Origin: Bifidobacterium breve | Lineage (GTDB): Bacteria; Actinomycetota; Acidimicrobiia; Acidimicrobiales; Acidimicrobilacustridaceae | Length of the DNA: 42,163 nt | Assembly (NCBI GenBank): GCA_945860545.1 | Contig: CAMAQM010000016.1 | Location: 1 to 42,163 of the forward strand | Direction of reading: 5' to 3' | Shown: positions 6,910 through 14,927 of the stretch, in pieces | Numbering within the stretch: the first letter of the stretch is position 1 | How the letters are laid out: the number at the start of each line of letters is the position of its first letter | Translations under genes and position numbers: made by a program | The notes under the pieces: model-generated | Seen by the model: only the letters and a program-made list of their open reading frames with translations | The model's database searches: none | What the model was told of the DNA's origin: nothing

Positions 6910-8712
6910 TCAAGGAGTCGTGGGGGATCCCACCGACCGCCACAGCATGGTGACGTCCTGAGAGCGGGGGATGGGCAGTTCGGGGTCGAACACGTTCGAC
7001 CCACCGATCCCGTTGGTGATGCCTTGCTCGTAACCCCAGGTGACGGCATCGACATACCACGCCGTGGAGCTGACGTCGATGAATGGGTTCGCGCCCGACG
7101 GCGCCGCCGCACCGTTGAACCGCCAGATCATGGTCATGGCCTGGGAACGGTTGAACACCCCGTCCGGATCGAACGTGTTCGCCCCACCCTGTCCGTTGGT
7201 GATGCCTTCCTCAAATCCCCAGATGGCGGCGTTGCGGAAGTACGCCCCCGTCGGGACGTCGACGAACGGGTTGGCAATGGTCGGCGCTGGGCTTCCCGCC
7301 AGACGCCAAAGGAACGTGATCCCCATGGCGCGGCTGATGGTCTCATCTGGAGAGAACCGTGTGGGGCTCGTCCCGTTGACGACCCCCTCGTTCCATCCCC
7401 AGTCCACTGCCGTGTCATAGAACGACGGCCGCACCACGTCGGAGAACGGTGCTGGGGGCCAACTGGCGTTCGCCAGCGCCAGGAACGTCACGGCGTTGAG
7501 TTCTCCCCACGCCACGTTGATGGTCGGGTTGGGCATGGGGGAACTGATCTGGAGGTAGAAATCGATCTGGGCGGGGGTGGCGGTCGGGTCGAGGGTACGG
7601 AACAGCCCGATGGTTCCCGCCACGAGCGGGCTCGCTGACGACGTTCCCGAATACGTCACAAAACTCCCGAACGTGGTGCTGGCGACGACGTTGGTGTACG
7701 CCGCGGCCAAGTCGACGTTGGGACCGCGACTCGACCCTCCCGCCAGACCCGACCACTGGTCGCGCCCGGCCACCCCGATCACCCCGGGGGTGGACGCCGG
7801 ATAGTTCGGGGTGGTGATGCACGGACTCGCGATCGGGTTCGAACAGTCGCTGTTGAATCCGTTGTTGCCTGCTGCGGCCACCACGACGATCCCCGCGGCG
7901 CGCGCCGCCGCCACGGCGTTGGTCAGCGTGGTGAGGGTCTGCGGCCCGGCGAGGGACAGGTTGATGATCTCGGCGCCGTTGGCCGTGGCCCAGGTGATGG
8001 CCGTGGCCACGTCGGAGAGGCTGGCCGTGTTCGACCCGGCCCGGAACACCTTGAGGGGAATGACGTCGCACTGCGGACACGCTCCCGACGCTCCAGTGCC
8101 GTTGTTGACCGCCCCGGCGGCCACCATGGCGGCCTTGGTGCCGTGCAACGAGGAGGAACCATCGAGGGTGCTGGGTTGGTCAGCGAACGCCGACCAACCC
8201 GGCAGAACCCGGCCGGCGAGCTCGGGGACGAGGTTGATTCCGGTGTCCACGATGGCGATGTCGACCGCACCGGAGCCCAGGGTGGTCGGCCACGCGTCCT
8301 CGAGGCGCAGCTGGCGCGCACCCCACCATGCAGTCCAGCCCGGGTCGGTGGGAATGAATGACGCCAGGTCCACCTCGACGTCGCGTTCCACCGTGATGGC
8401 ACCGGCGGCGAACGCGGCAGCTGCGGCGTCGTCAACCTTGTCGGGGCTGGTGGTGATCACTCCCAGCTCGGGGGTCAGTCGGGCTAGGTCCACGTCGGGG
8501 TCCTGGGCTGCGATCAGCGCGGCACCTGGGTCATCGACGACGAGGCGGACCTCGTCGGGAGTCGTTTGCGTCGCCGGTTGGTCCTCGGCGGAGGCGGTGG
8601 GGCCCAGTGGTGTGAACGGGAGGAGCGCGGCGAGTGCCGTCGCCACCCCGACTGCGGCAAGCCATGCCGGGCGGCGCCTGTTGCGGTCACCCGGTGTGCG
8701 CTCCATGGCCAT
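6910..8712 (-). CDS. secreted subtilisin-like serine protease with SLH-like repeats
   Basis: A 600-residue exported S8 protease. Residues 15-42 form a signal peptide ending near ASA-ED. A short pro-region (about 50-120) is followed by the catalytic domain with Asp156 (IVDTGIN), His190 (SLHGTKAAMVAAG), the oxyanion Asn283 (AAAGNNG) and Ser358 (YSGTSSASPLVAG). From about 422 to the end there are three SLH-like repeats, each with F-x-DV, a Tyr, AV-x-WG, EGI-x-NG, F-x-P and a final LWR-x-x-GSP. Such repeats commonly tether proteins to cell-wall polymers. The start could equally be the second Met two codons on. The gene converges with the phosphodiesterase, with only 20 bases between the stops. 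Protein substrates cannot be predicted; family and location are clear. Confidence 0.92.
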   Translation of the reverse strand: MAMERTPGDRNRRRPAWLAAVGVATALAALLPFTPLGPTASAEDQPATQTTPDEVRLVVDDPGAALIAAQDPDVDLARLTPELGVITTSPDKVDDAAAAAFAAGAITVERDVEVDLASFIPTDPGWTAWWGARQLRLEDAWPTTLGSGAVDIAIVDTGINLVPELAGRVLPGWSAFADQPSTLDGSSSLHGTKAAMVAAGAVNNGTGASGACPQCDVIPLKVFRAGSNTASLSDVATAITWATANGAEIINLSLAGPQTLTTLTNAVAAARAAGIVVVAAAGNNGFNSDCSNPIASPCITTPNYPASTPGVIGVAGRDQWSGLAGGSSRGPNVDLAAAYTNVVASTTFGSFVTYSGTSSASPLVAGTIGLFRTLDPTATPAQIDFYLQISSPMPNPTINVAWGELNAVTFLALANASWPPAPFSDVVRPSFYDTAVDWGWNEGVVNGTSPTRFSPDETISRAMGITFLWRLAGSPAPTIANPFVDVPTGAYFRNAAIWGFEEGITNGQGGANTFDPDGVFNRSQAMTMIWRFNGAAAPSGANPFIDVSSTAWYVDAVTWGYEQGITNGIGGSNVFDPELPIPRSQDVTMLWRSVGSPTTP

Positions 8713-8772
8713 GAGTATGGTCGCTGGGGGAGGGGTTGCGGAGGTCGGGTGTCGTTCGTCGCACCGTTGGGC

Positions 8773-8794
8773 GCCCCGTGTCGTTCACCGGGGC
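8773..8794 (-). terminator. possible terminator hairpin after methylglyoxal synthase
   Basis: GCCCCG and CGGGGC form a 6-bp GC stem about 30 bases past the mgsA stop codon and before the protease start. There is no T tract, so it is at best an actinobacterial-type terminator. Confidence 0.3.
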
Positions 8795-8825
8795 AGAACC
8801 TCGCCCATGCCAGCGGTTCGTTCCG

Positions 8826-9320
8826 TCAACTCGGCGCGGCGCCGATCGGGCTCGATGGCCGGGACGCGCCTCGGGGGTTGGCTTCGTGGTCGGGCCGCAG
8901 GGGCGCATACCCCGAGTGCAGGAGTGGTGAGGAGATGAGGAAGTCGGCGCTGGCCCGGTTGCACGCCACCGGCAGGTTCCACACGACGGCGATGCGCAGC
9001 AGTGCCTTCACGTCGGGGTCGTGCGGCTGGGGTTCGAGCGGATCCCAAAAGAACACCAGGAGATCCACGAGGCCTTCGGTGATCCGCGACCCGATCTGGA
9101 GGTCGCCGCCCAACGGGCCGCTGCGGAGGCACTCGACGGGAAGCTCCAGTGCCTCGCTGATCAATCCCCCGGTGGTGCCGGTGGCGAGCAGGTCATGTCT
9201 GGCGAGCACGTCACGGTTGTGCAGCGACCACTCGACCAGGTCCGCTTTGCAGTGGTCATGGGCGACGAGGGCGATGCGCCACCGCCGTTGGGGGGTGTCG
9301 GAACTCGAGGGGACGGGCAT
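8826..9320 (-). CDS. mgsA: methylglyoxal synthase
   Basis: A 164-residue cytoplasmic enzyme converting dihydroxyacetone phosphate to methylglyoxal and phosphate, a bypass of lower glycolysis. The sequence is strongly conserved: IALVAHDHCK near the start, TGTTGG for phosphate binding, SGPLGGDLQIG with the catalytic Asp73, and FFWDPLEPQPHDPDVKALLR with His100 and Asp103, then CNRASADFLISSP. The first 14 residues and the last 25 extend beyond the usual core of about 130 residues. The gene sits on the minus strand 130 bases after a short-chain dehydrogenase gene, with a hairpin between, so it may have its own promoter. Identity is secure; why it lies among fatty-acid genes is unclear. Confidence 0.95.
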   Translation of the reverse strand: MPVPSSSDTPQRRWRIALVAHDHCKADLVEWSLHNRDVLARHDLLATGTTGGLISEALELPVECLRSGPLGGDLQIGSRITEGLVDLLVFFWDPLEPQPHDPDVKALLRIAVVWNLPVACNRASADFLISSPLLHSGYAPLRPDHEANPRGASRPSSPIGAAPS

Positions 9321-9400
9321 GGGCGAAACGTAGCGTCACGGCGTTGCCACAGGGTTGCCTGTCCGTGACCAGTGGGTGGAATTCCATCCTCCCCCGGACG

Positions 9401-9450
9401 CGCAACGACGCCACCCCGCCGGGTCTCCCCGAGCGGTGCGGCGTCGTGCG
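9401..9450 (-). terminator. hairpin after the short-chain dehydrogenase gene
   Basis: CGCA-A-CGACGCC at 9401-9412 pairs with GGCGTCGTGCG at 9440-9450, giving an 11-bp stem with one bulged A, starting 2 bases past the stop codon of the SDR gene. No T tract follows. Position and stability suggest a terminator or a processing site between the SDR and mgsA. Confidence 0.45.
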
Positions 9451-9451
9451 T

Positions 9452-10351
9452 TCAGCTACCTGAGAGGGTGCTGAGAATCTTCTGCAGTTCGTCCTGGGGG
9501 CCTTCGGGGATGATGTAACCCTCAGGGTCCCTGATGGCGTCCCAGTTGTCCCGGACGTCCTCGACGGTCAGCGTCGGGTTGTGGTAGCCGGGGGTGAGGC
9601 CGATGAAGAACCGGGAGATGATCCCACCGGCGGCCGAGTACACCTCACCGGTGGTGTCACAGTCCTGCGACGCCAACCAGCACACCAGCGGTGTCACCAA
9701 CGTGGGGTCGAGTGCGTCACCGAGGGGGCCGAGGAGGTCCTCGGTCATGCGGGTCTTGGCCACCGGGGCGATGGCGTTGGCCCGAATGTTGTGCTTGCGC
9801 CCCTCGTTGGCCAGCACCCGGGTGAGGCCCACGAGGCCCATCTTGGCCGCCCCGTAGTTGGCCTGACCGAAGTTGCCGAGAATTCCCGAGTTCGACGACG
9901 TGTTGATCACCCGGCCGTAACCCTTGTCCCGCATCACCTTCCACGCCGGCATGGTCACGTAGAACGCCCCCATCAGGTGGACGTCAATGACCGGGACGAG
10001 CAGGTCGGGTGTCAGGTTGTGGAACGTCTTGTCGCGCAGGATGCCGGCGTTGTTGATCACGATGTCCACCGTGCCGAACGCGTCGAGCGCCGTCTGGACG
10101 ATGGCTTCGCCGCCCTCGGGGGTGGCCACCGAGTTGCCGTCGGCGACTGCCTCACCACCAAGGGCTTCGATCTCTTCCACGACATGGTCGGCAGGGCTCT
10201 TGTCCGTCCCCTCGCCGGAGACCGATCCGCCGACGTCGTTGATGACGATGCGGGCGCCGCGGCGGGCCAACTCAAGGGCGTGGCAGCGACCGAGGCCACC
10301 ACCGGCTCCGGTGATGATCGCAACCTTGCCGTCGTATCCGATGTCTGCCAT
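9452..10351 (-). CDS. SDR family (3R)-hydroxyacyl-CoA dehydrogenase-like protein
   Basis: A 299-residue short-chain dehydrogenase. It has the TGAGGGLGR cofactor loop (14-22), VINDVGG with an Asp that favours NAD, NNAGILRD, and the catalytic Ser152/153, Tyr166 and Lys170. The NDVGG and NNAGILRDKTF wording and the tail of about 50 residues after the core match the dehydrogenase part of multifunctional enzyme type 2 (HSD17B4-like), which oxidises 3-hydroxyacyl-CoA in beta-oxidation. The hydratase part is absent. AGGAG lies 8 bases before the ATG. It follows the acyl-CoA synthetase gene by 50 bases on the same strand, which supports a fatty-acid or sterol side-chain role. Exact substrate unknown. 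Confidence 0.85.
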   Translation of the reverse strand: MADIGYDGKVAIITGAGGGLGRCHALELARRGARIVINDVGGSVSGEGTDKSPADHVVEEIEALGGEAVADGNSVATPEGGEAIVQTALDAFGTVDIVINNAGILRDKTFHNLTPDLLVPVIDVHLMGAFYVTMPAWKVMRDKGYGRVINTSSNSGILGNFGQANYGAAKMGLVGLTRVLANEGRKHNIRANAIAPVAKTRMTEDLLGPLGDALDPTLVTPLVCWLASQDCDTTGEVYSAAGGIISRFFIGLTPGYHNPTLTVEDVRDNWDAIRDPEGYIIPEGPQDELQKILSTLSGS

Positions 10352-10401
10352 GGGGGTGGTTCTCCTGGTGATTGTTGGGTGGTTGTGCAGTTCAGGGTGG
10401 G

Positions 10402-12027
10402 TCAGCCCGGCAGGGCCACGCCGAGCTGGTCGGCGGCGTACGCCCGCAGGCGCTTGTAGTCGACCTTGCCGTTGGCGGCACGGCCAATGGTGTCGATCAC
10501 CACCACGCGTCGCGGCGCCTTGAAGTGGGCGAGGTGGGCCTTGACGTGATCGATGAGGCTTTCGTGGTCAACGGTGGCACCCTCTCGGGCCTGGACCACT
10601 GCGGTGACCGACTCGCCGAACTTCTCATCAGGGAGACCGACGGCGACAGCGTCAGCGACACTGGGATGGGTCTTGCACACCTCTTCGACCTCTTCGGGGA
10701 AGACCTTCTCGCCACCGGTGTTGATCACGACCGATCCCCGACCGAGCAGGGTCAGCGTGCCGTCAGCTTCCACCATGGCGTAGTCGCCCGGGATCGAATA
10801 GGTGTCGCCATCGATGGTCACGAACGTCGCTGCGGTCTTGACCGGGTCCTTGTAGTACCCGGTGGGGGTGTACCCGCGCACCGCAACACGACCGATCTCC
10901 CCCGAGCCCGGTTCGACGTCGCGGCCGTCATCGGTGATGCAGCGGGCGTTCGCCCCGAGTGAGAACTTTGCCGTGCCCGACGTCCCGCCGGCGCTCGACA
11001 CCGACTGTCCGAGGCCGATGGCCTCAGACGAACTGAACGCATCGATGAGCATCATGGTGGGGTTGTGTCCCAACAGGCCGTCCTTGGATTCCTGGCTCCA
11101 CATCACGCCTGAGGACGTGATGAGCACGAGGCTCGACAGGTCCCACCGGCCCGGGTTGGCGTCGAGGGCGGCGAGGATCGGTTTGGCGAACGCGTCTCCC
11201 ACGATGGTGATCGCCATGACCCGGCGGGCCTCGACGGTGTCGAGCAGTTCCTCGACGTCGAAGTGCCGGTTCACCATGGTCACGTTGCACCCGGCACCGG
11301 TGAGGGCGAGCTGTGCGGTGAACTGCCCGGTGCCGTGCATCTCAGGGCATGCCGGGATCAGCGACAGCCCGGGTCCGGCGATGTCGCCACGCAGCGCCTC
11401 GTAGTCGGCCTCGGGCTCGAGAAGGCGGGCGTTCTGCGAAGCCGACACCGCCTTGATGAGGCTGTCCTGGCGCCACATGACGCCCTTGGGCATGCCGGTG
11501 GTGCCGCCGGTGTACATGAACAACAGGTCGTCACCGTCCCGTCCCCATGGCCCGCGCACCCCACCGTCATTGGGTGTGGCGACGGCATCGTCATAGGGGG
11601 TCGCCCACGACGGGCACGGTCCTGAGCCGTCGTCAACCCACAGCCAGGTCTTCACCGACCCCACGCGGTCTCGGAGGCCGTCGATCCGTTCGGCGAACGC
11701 GCCGTGGAACACGACGGCGACCGCGTCAGCGTTGTCCCACAGGTAGACCAGCTCGTCGTCCATGTAGCGGTAGTTGGTGTTCACCGGCACCAGGCCCGCC
11801 TTGAAACAGGCGAACATCGACTCCATGTATTCGGGGCAGTTGTAGAGGTACTGCGCCACCTTGTCCTGGTGGGAGACGCCGGTGGCGAGCAGCGCGGCGG
11901 CGACACCATCTGCCCGCTTGTCGAACTCCTGCCAACTCACCACCCGGTCACCATGGATCTGTGCGGGGGCGTCAGGCACGAGGTCGGCGCAGACCTCCCA
12001 GATCTCGGCGAAGTTCCAACCGGACAT
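10402..12027 (-). CDS. acyl-CoA synthetase (AMP-forming, FadD-type)
   Basis: A 541-residue member of the adenylate-forming family. It activates a carboxylic acid with ATP to an acyl-AMP and then to the CoA thioester. The P-loop-like motif YTGGTTGMPKG is at 172-182, a GYTPTGYYKDP stretch and the hinge region (LGRGSVVINTGGEKVFPEEVE) follow, and the final catalytic Lys521 is in ANGKVDYKR. The overall wording resembles FadD3/FadD19-like actinobacterial enzymes that act on sterol-derived or long-chain acids, but the substrate cannot be fixed. GAGGGGG stands directly before the ATG. The gene lies between a solute-binding lipoprotein gene and the hydroxyacyl-CoA dehydrogenase, all on one strand and closely spaced, suggesting import, activation and oxidation in one unit. 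Confidence 0.88.
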   Translation of the reverse strand: MSGWNFAEIWEVCADLVPDAPAQIHGDRVVSWQEFDKRADGVAAALLATGVSHQDKVAQYLYNCPEYMESMFACFKAGLVPVNTNYRYMDDELVYLWDNADAVAVVFHGAFAERIDGLRDRVGSVKTWLWVDDGSGPCPSWATPYDDAVATPNDGGVRGPWGRDGDDLLFMYTGGTTGMPKGVMWRQDSLIKAVSASQNARLLEPEADYEALRGDIAGPGLSLIPACPEMHGTGQFTAQLALTGAGCNVTMVNRHFDVEELLDTVEARRVMAITIVGDAFAKPILAALDANPGRWDLSSLVLITSSGVMWSQESKDGLLGHNPTMMLIDAFSSSEAIGLGQSVSSAGGTSGTAKFSLGANARCITDDGRDVEPGSGEIGRVAVRGYTPTGYYKDPVKTAATFVTIDGDTYSIPGDYAMVEADGTLTLLGRGSVVINTGGEKVFPEEVEEVCKTHPSVADAVAVGLPDEKFGESVTAVVQAREGATVDHESLIDHVKAHLAHFKAPRRVVVIDTIGRAANGKVDYKRLRAYAADQLGVALPG

Positions 12028-12090
12028 GTTCCCCCTCAGGTGTGCTGTGTGTTCGTGGCAGGTCGCTGGGACCGTGTGGACTGGCGGATT

Positions 12091-13275
12091 CTAGGACGAT
12101 CCGCGCTGCAGGAGTTCGAAACGGTCGGCGACGTACTCCTGGATGGAGGCGGGATACACGGCTTCATTGTCGGCGAAGCTCAACGTTCCAAGGACGGTCT
12201 CCACCTCGCCGAGTCGCCGGAGGCCCTCAGTGATCGCCTGGCGACTCGTCCCCCCGCCGGAGCGTACGGCGGCGACGAGAATCTGGATGCCGGCGTAGCC
12301 CTGGGCGGCGAACGCGTCGGGGGAGCGGCCGTAGCGCTCCTCGAAGCGCCTTACGAACGTGCGGCTCGCCTCGACGTCAATGTCGGGATTCCACGAGGCG
12401 GCAACGATGAGGCCCGAAGCAGCAGGCCCGGCCGGCACGAGGACCTCGGGTGCGTTGAACCCGTTTCCTCCGACGAGAGGCACGTTCGCGTCGGTGGCGT
12501 CGGCGGCGAGGAGCAGGTTGGTGGCGGGAGTGGAGCGGGCAGCGAGGAACAACCCGTCAGGCGTTCCTTGGAGTGCCCGGGTGATCAGTTCCTCGTAGCC
12601 GGCCTCGTCGAGGGTCGTCGGGTCAAAGACGATGTCTTCGCTGAGTTCAACCCCGGCTGACTGCGCACCGTCACGGAACGCCGCTGCCGCACCGGTGGAG
12701 TAGTCGTCGGTTCCGTCGGAGATCAGTACCGCAGTGCGCACCCCCCGCAGATCCTTCGCAGCCTCGACTGCCTGGGGGATCATGACCCGTTCGCTGAGGG
12801 TGACCCGCCATACGGCGTCGCCGATGGCGGCGATGTCAAGGGTGGTGTTGGTGACTGCCAGCACCGGCACGCCGACCGCCTGGGCGAGGGGGTCGGTCTG
12901 GGCGGCGACGGGGGAGAGGGTTGGACCAAGAATCGCAGCGGCGCCCTGCTCGATCACCGTGTTGAACGCCGTGATGCCTCCCTCCGGTGAGGATCGGTCA
13001 TCGAGGCTCGTCAGGCTGATGGGCGCGTCGCCACCGGCCTGTTCGACTTCGATGGCGAGCTCGGTCCCCTGCGATTGGCTGAGACCGTAAGGGGCGGCGT
13101 TGCCGGTCAGTGACGCCACCGACCCCACCAGCAAGGTTCCGTTGGTCGACGTTCCCGAATCGGTTGCGGCCCCCGCCCCGGCCGACTCGGTCGGGGCCTC
13201 GGCGGAACAGGCCCCCGCCATGATGAGCACGGCAGCCACCAGTCCGCTGATTGTGACCCGCCCTGCTCGAACCAT
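12091..13275 (-). CDS. LivK-like solute-binding lipoprotein (ABC transporter)
   Basis: A 394-residue periplasmic-binding-fold protein of the branched-chain amino acid/amide type. The signal peptide ends in the lipobox MAGAC with Cys23 as lipidation site, followed by a Ser/Thr/Ala-rich linker. The mature part starts LLVGSVASLTGNAAPYG and has the two-lobe receptor pattern (AAILGPTLSPVAAQ, VPVLAVTNT, GFNAPEVLVP). No permease or ATPase gene lies in the window. GGGAGG is 11 bases before the ATG. It faces the acyl-CoA dehydrogenase operon across 148 bp, which must hold promoters for both. The ligand is unknown; the downstream acyl-CoA synthetase hints at an organic acid, by inference. Confidence 0.88.
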   Translation of the reverse strand: MVRAGRVTISGLVAAVLIMAGACSAEAPTESAGAGAATDSGTSTNGTLLVGSVASLTGNAAPYGLSQSQGTELAIEVEQAGGDAPISLTSLDDRSSPEGGITAFNTVIEQGAAAILGPTLSPVAAQTDPLAQAVGVPVLAVTNTTLDIAAIGDAVWRVTLSERVMIPQAVEAAKDLRGVRTAVLISDGTDDYSTGAAAAFRDGAQSAGVELSEDIVFDPTTLDEAGYEELITRALQGTPDGLFLAARSTPATNLLLAADATDANVPLVGGNGFNAPEVLVPAGPAASGLIVAASWNPDIDVEASRTFVRRFEERYGRSPDAFAAQGYAGIQILVAAVRSGGGTSRQAITEGLRRLGEVETVLGTLSFADNEAVYPASIQEYVADRFELLQRGSS

Positions 13276-13423
13276 TGGCTCACGCCTCCCATCCGTCGAG
13301 GTGCAGTCTGCACCGCTACGACGGTCTCCGTATTCCAGCGCGCGGACCGTAGCAGGCCCCTGCGGCGGCCACGTATCCCTCGGCCGGCGTGGTCGGTGGG
13401 TCCCGCCCGGTAGTGTCCGCCTC

Positions 13424-14629
13424 GTGGACTTCGACCTCCCACCCGAGACCGACCCGCGCCGCCTCGAGGTGCGTCAGTGGTTGGCCGAAAACCCCGATCC
13501 CAGTCCCCGCCGGCTGGCCGAAGCGGGGTACGTGGCACCGCACTGGCCCCAACCTTGGGGGCTGGGGGCCGACCCCACCCACCAACTGATCATTGATGAC
13601 GAGTTGCGACGGGCCGGGGTGAAGCGGCCGTCGAACACCATCGGTATTGGATGGGCGGGCCCGACCATCATCCATGCCGGCACCCTCGAACAACAGGAGC
13701 GTTACCTGGTGCCGCTTCTCGCCGCCGAGGAGATCTGGTGCCAGCTCTTCAGCGAACCGGGAGCCGGGAGCGACCTCGCCAACCTCTCGACGCGCGCCGT
13801 GCGTGACGGGGACGAGTACGTGGTGAACGGTCAGAAGGTGTGGACCTCCATGGCGCACTTCTCCGCCTACGGCATCCTGATCGCCCGAACCGATCCCGAC
13901 GCCCCCAAGCACAAGGGGATCTCGTACTTCATCTGCCCCATGGACCTCCCCGGCATCGAGATCCGGCCGATCATCGAGATGACCGGCGGTCACACGTTCA
14001 ACGAGGTGTTCCTCACCGACGTTCGGATCCCTGCTGCGAACCTGGTGGGCGAGGAGAACAACGGCTGGGCGTTGGCCAAGGTGACGCTGGCCAACGAGCG
14101 TGTGTCCCTGTCAGGCGACGGCGCGTTGTGGGGGATGGGCCCGACCATGGCTGACGTCGTCTCGCTCGTTCGTGACGCCGGTGGTCTGCACGACCCCGTG
14201 CTGCGTCAGCGTTTCGCCTCGCTATACACCGAAGCCGAGGTGCTCCGACTGATCCGGATGCGAACGGTGTCTGCCGCCATTCGCGGGGTCGCGCCCGGAC
14301 CTGAAGCGTCGGTCCGCAAAGTTCTCGCCGATGAGCACGGCCAGGCCCTCATGGCGTTCGTCAAGGACCTCTGTGGGCCACACGGCATGCTTGCGGGGGG
14401 TCGACCACTTGGTCAGGACAGTGGAATGTGGGACTTCGGCTACCTGTTTTCTCAGGCGTTGACCATCGGAGGTGGCACCGGCGACGTGCAGCGGAACATC
14501 CTCGGCGAACGCGCACTCGGCCTGCCGCACGACATTGACGCAGAAGCCGGCCTCGGCTGGTCCGAGGCGGCCGCTGGCCGCCGGCTTGCCACCAGCCCGG
14601 CCACAGGTAACGATCGTGACCATGGCTGA
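13424..14629 (+). CDS. acyl-CoA dehydrogenase
   Basis: About 401 residues from the GTG at 13424. The open frame runs further upstream, but that part overlaps the divergent promoter region and looks non-coding. Core motifs are present: QLFSEPGAGSDLANLSTRA for FAD and substrate, GQKVWTS, TGGHTFNEVFLTDVRIPAANLVG, and the terminal TGDVQRNILGERALGLP. Where medium-chain enzymes have the catalytic Glu in a YEGT motif, this one has GGGT, so a base elsewhere or a partner subunit would be needed. This is common among actinobacterial FadE proteins. It probably oxidises a branched, cyclic or sterol-derived acyl-CoA. The stop overlaps the next gene by 8 bases, making a three-gene operon with the small protein and the F420-type oxidoreductase. 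Confidence 0.85.
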   Translation: MDFDLPPETDPRRLEVRQWLAENPDPSPRRLAEAGYVAPHWPQPWGLGADPTHQLIIDDELRRAGVKRPSNTIGIGWAGPTIIHAGTLEQQERYLVPLLAAEEIWCQLFSEPGAGSDLANLSTRAVRDGDEYVVNGQKVWTSMAHFSAYGILIARTDPDAPKHKGISYFICPMDLPGIEIRPIIEMTGGHTFNEVFLTDVRIPAANLVGEENNGWALAKVTLANERVSLSGDGALWGMGPTMADVVSLVRDAGGLHDPVLRQRFASLYTEAEVLRLIRMRTVSAAIRGVAPGPEASVRKVLADEHGQALMAFVKDLCGPHGMLAGGRPLGQDSGMWDFGYLFSQALTIGGGTGDVQRNILGERALGLPHDIDAEAGLGWSEAAAGRRLATSPATGNDRDHG

Positions 14630-14927
14630 ACCCGCTGACGACCAGATGTTCCGGCGCCACGCCAAGGTGGCGGCCGCAGTGGATCTCGAAGGTGTCCCTG
14701 CGGGCACGCCGGGCAAGGTGATGTACGTCGCCGGATTCTCGTGGCGTCGGTGTCGCGTCCGGTTCGACAACGGCGTTGAGCGCGGCGGACTTGACCGTCG
14801 TCACCTTGTCGGACTCGACGAGTGGCGGGAGCGTGAACACGCTGCGGCGGTGGCTGAGGCCCGGGCCACCCAGGAACGCCTCGCCGAGGAATACCGCGCC
14901 ACGTTGCGACCAGGGGGAGCCCACTGA
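14622..14927 (+). CDS. small protein of unknown function
   Basis: A 101-residue protein that I do not recognise. The first part is basic (FRRHAKVAAAV), the middle reads like a small beta barrel with V-x-GTPGKVMYVAGFSWRRCRVRFDNG, similar in feel to an SH3/KOW-type fold, and the last 35 residues are a charged helix likely to coil (DEWREREHAAAVAEARATQ). Its start overlaps the dehydrogenase stop by 8 bases and its TGA overlaps the next ATG (ATGA), so translation of all three is coupled. The coding nature rests on this packing and on clean high-GC codon use. It could assist one of its two redox neighbours, but nothing in the sequence proves that. Confidence 0.7.
   Translation: MAEPADDQMFRRHAKVAAAVDLEGVPAGTPGKVMYVAGFSWRRCRVRFDNGVERGGLDRRHLVGLDEWREREHAAAVAEARATQERLAEEYRATLRPGGAH

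Noticed and set aside
7811-8938. 375-residue plus-strand frame
   Set aside because: Antisense to the subtilase whose catalytic triad is complete.
13100-13423. N-terminal extension of the acyl-CoA dehydrogenase frame
   Set aside because: Overlaps the start of the divergent lipoprotein gene and its promoter region; the family begins near the GTG at 13424.
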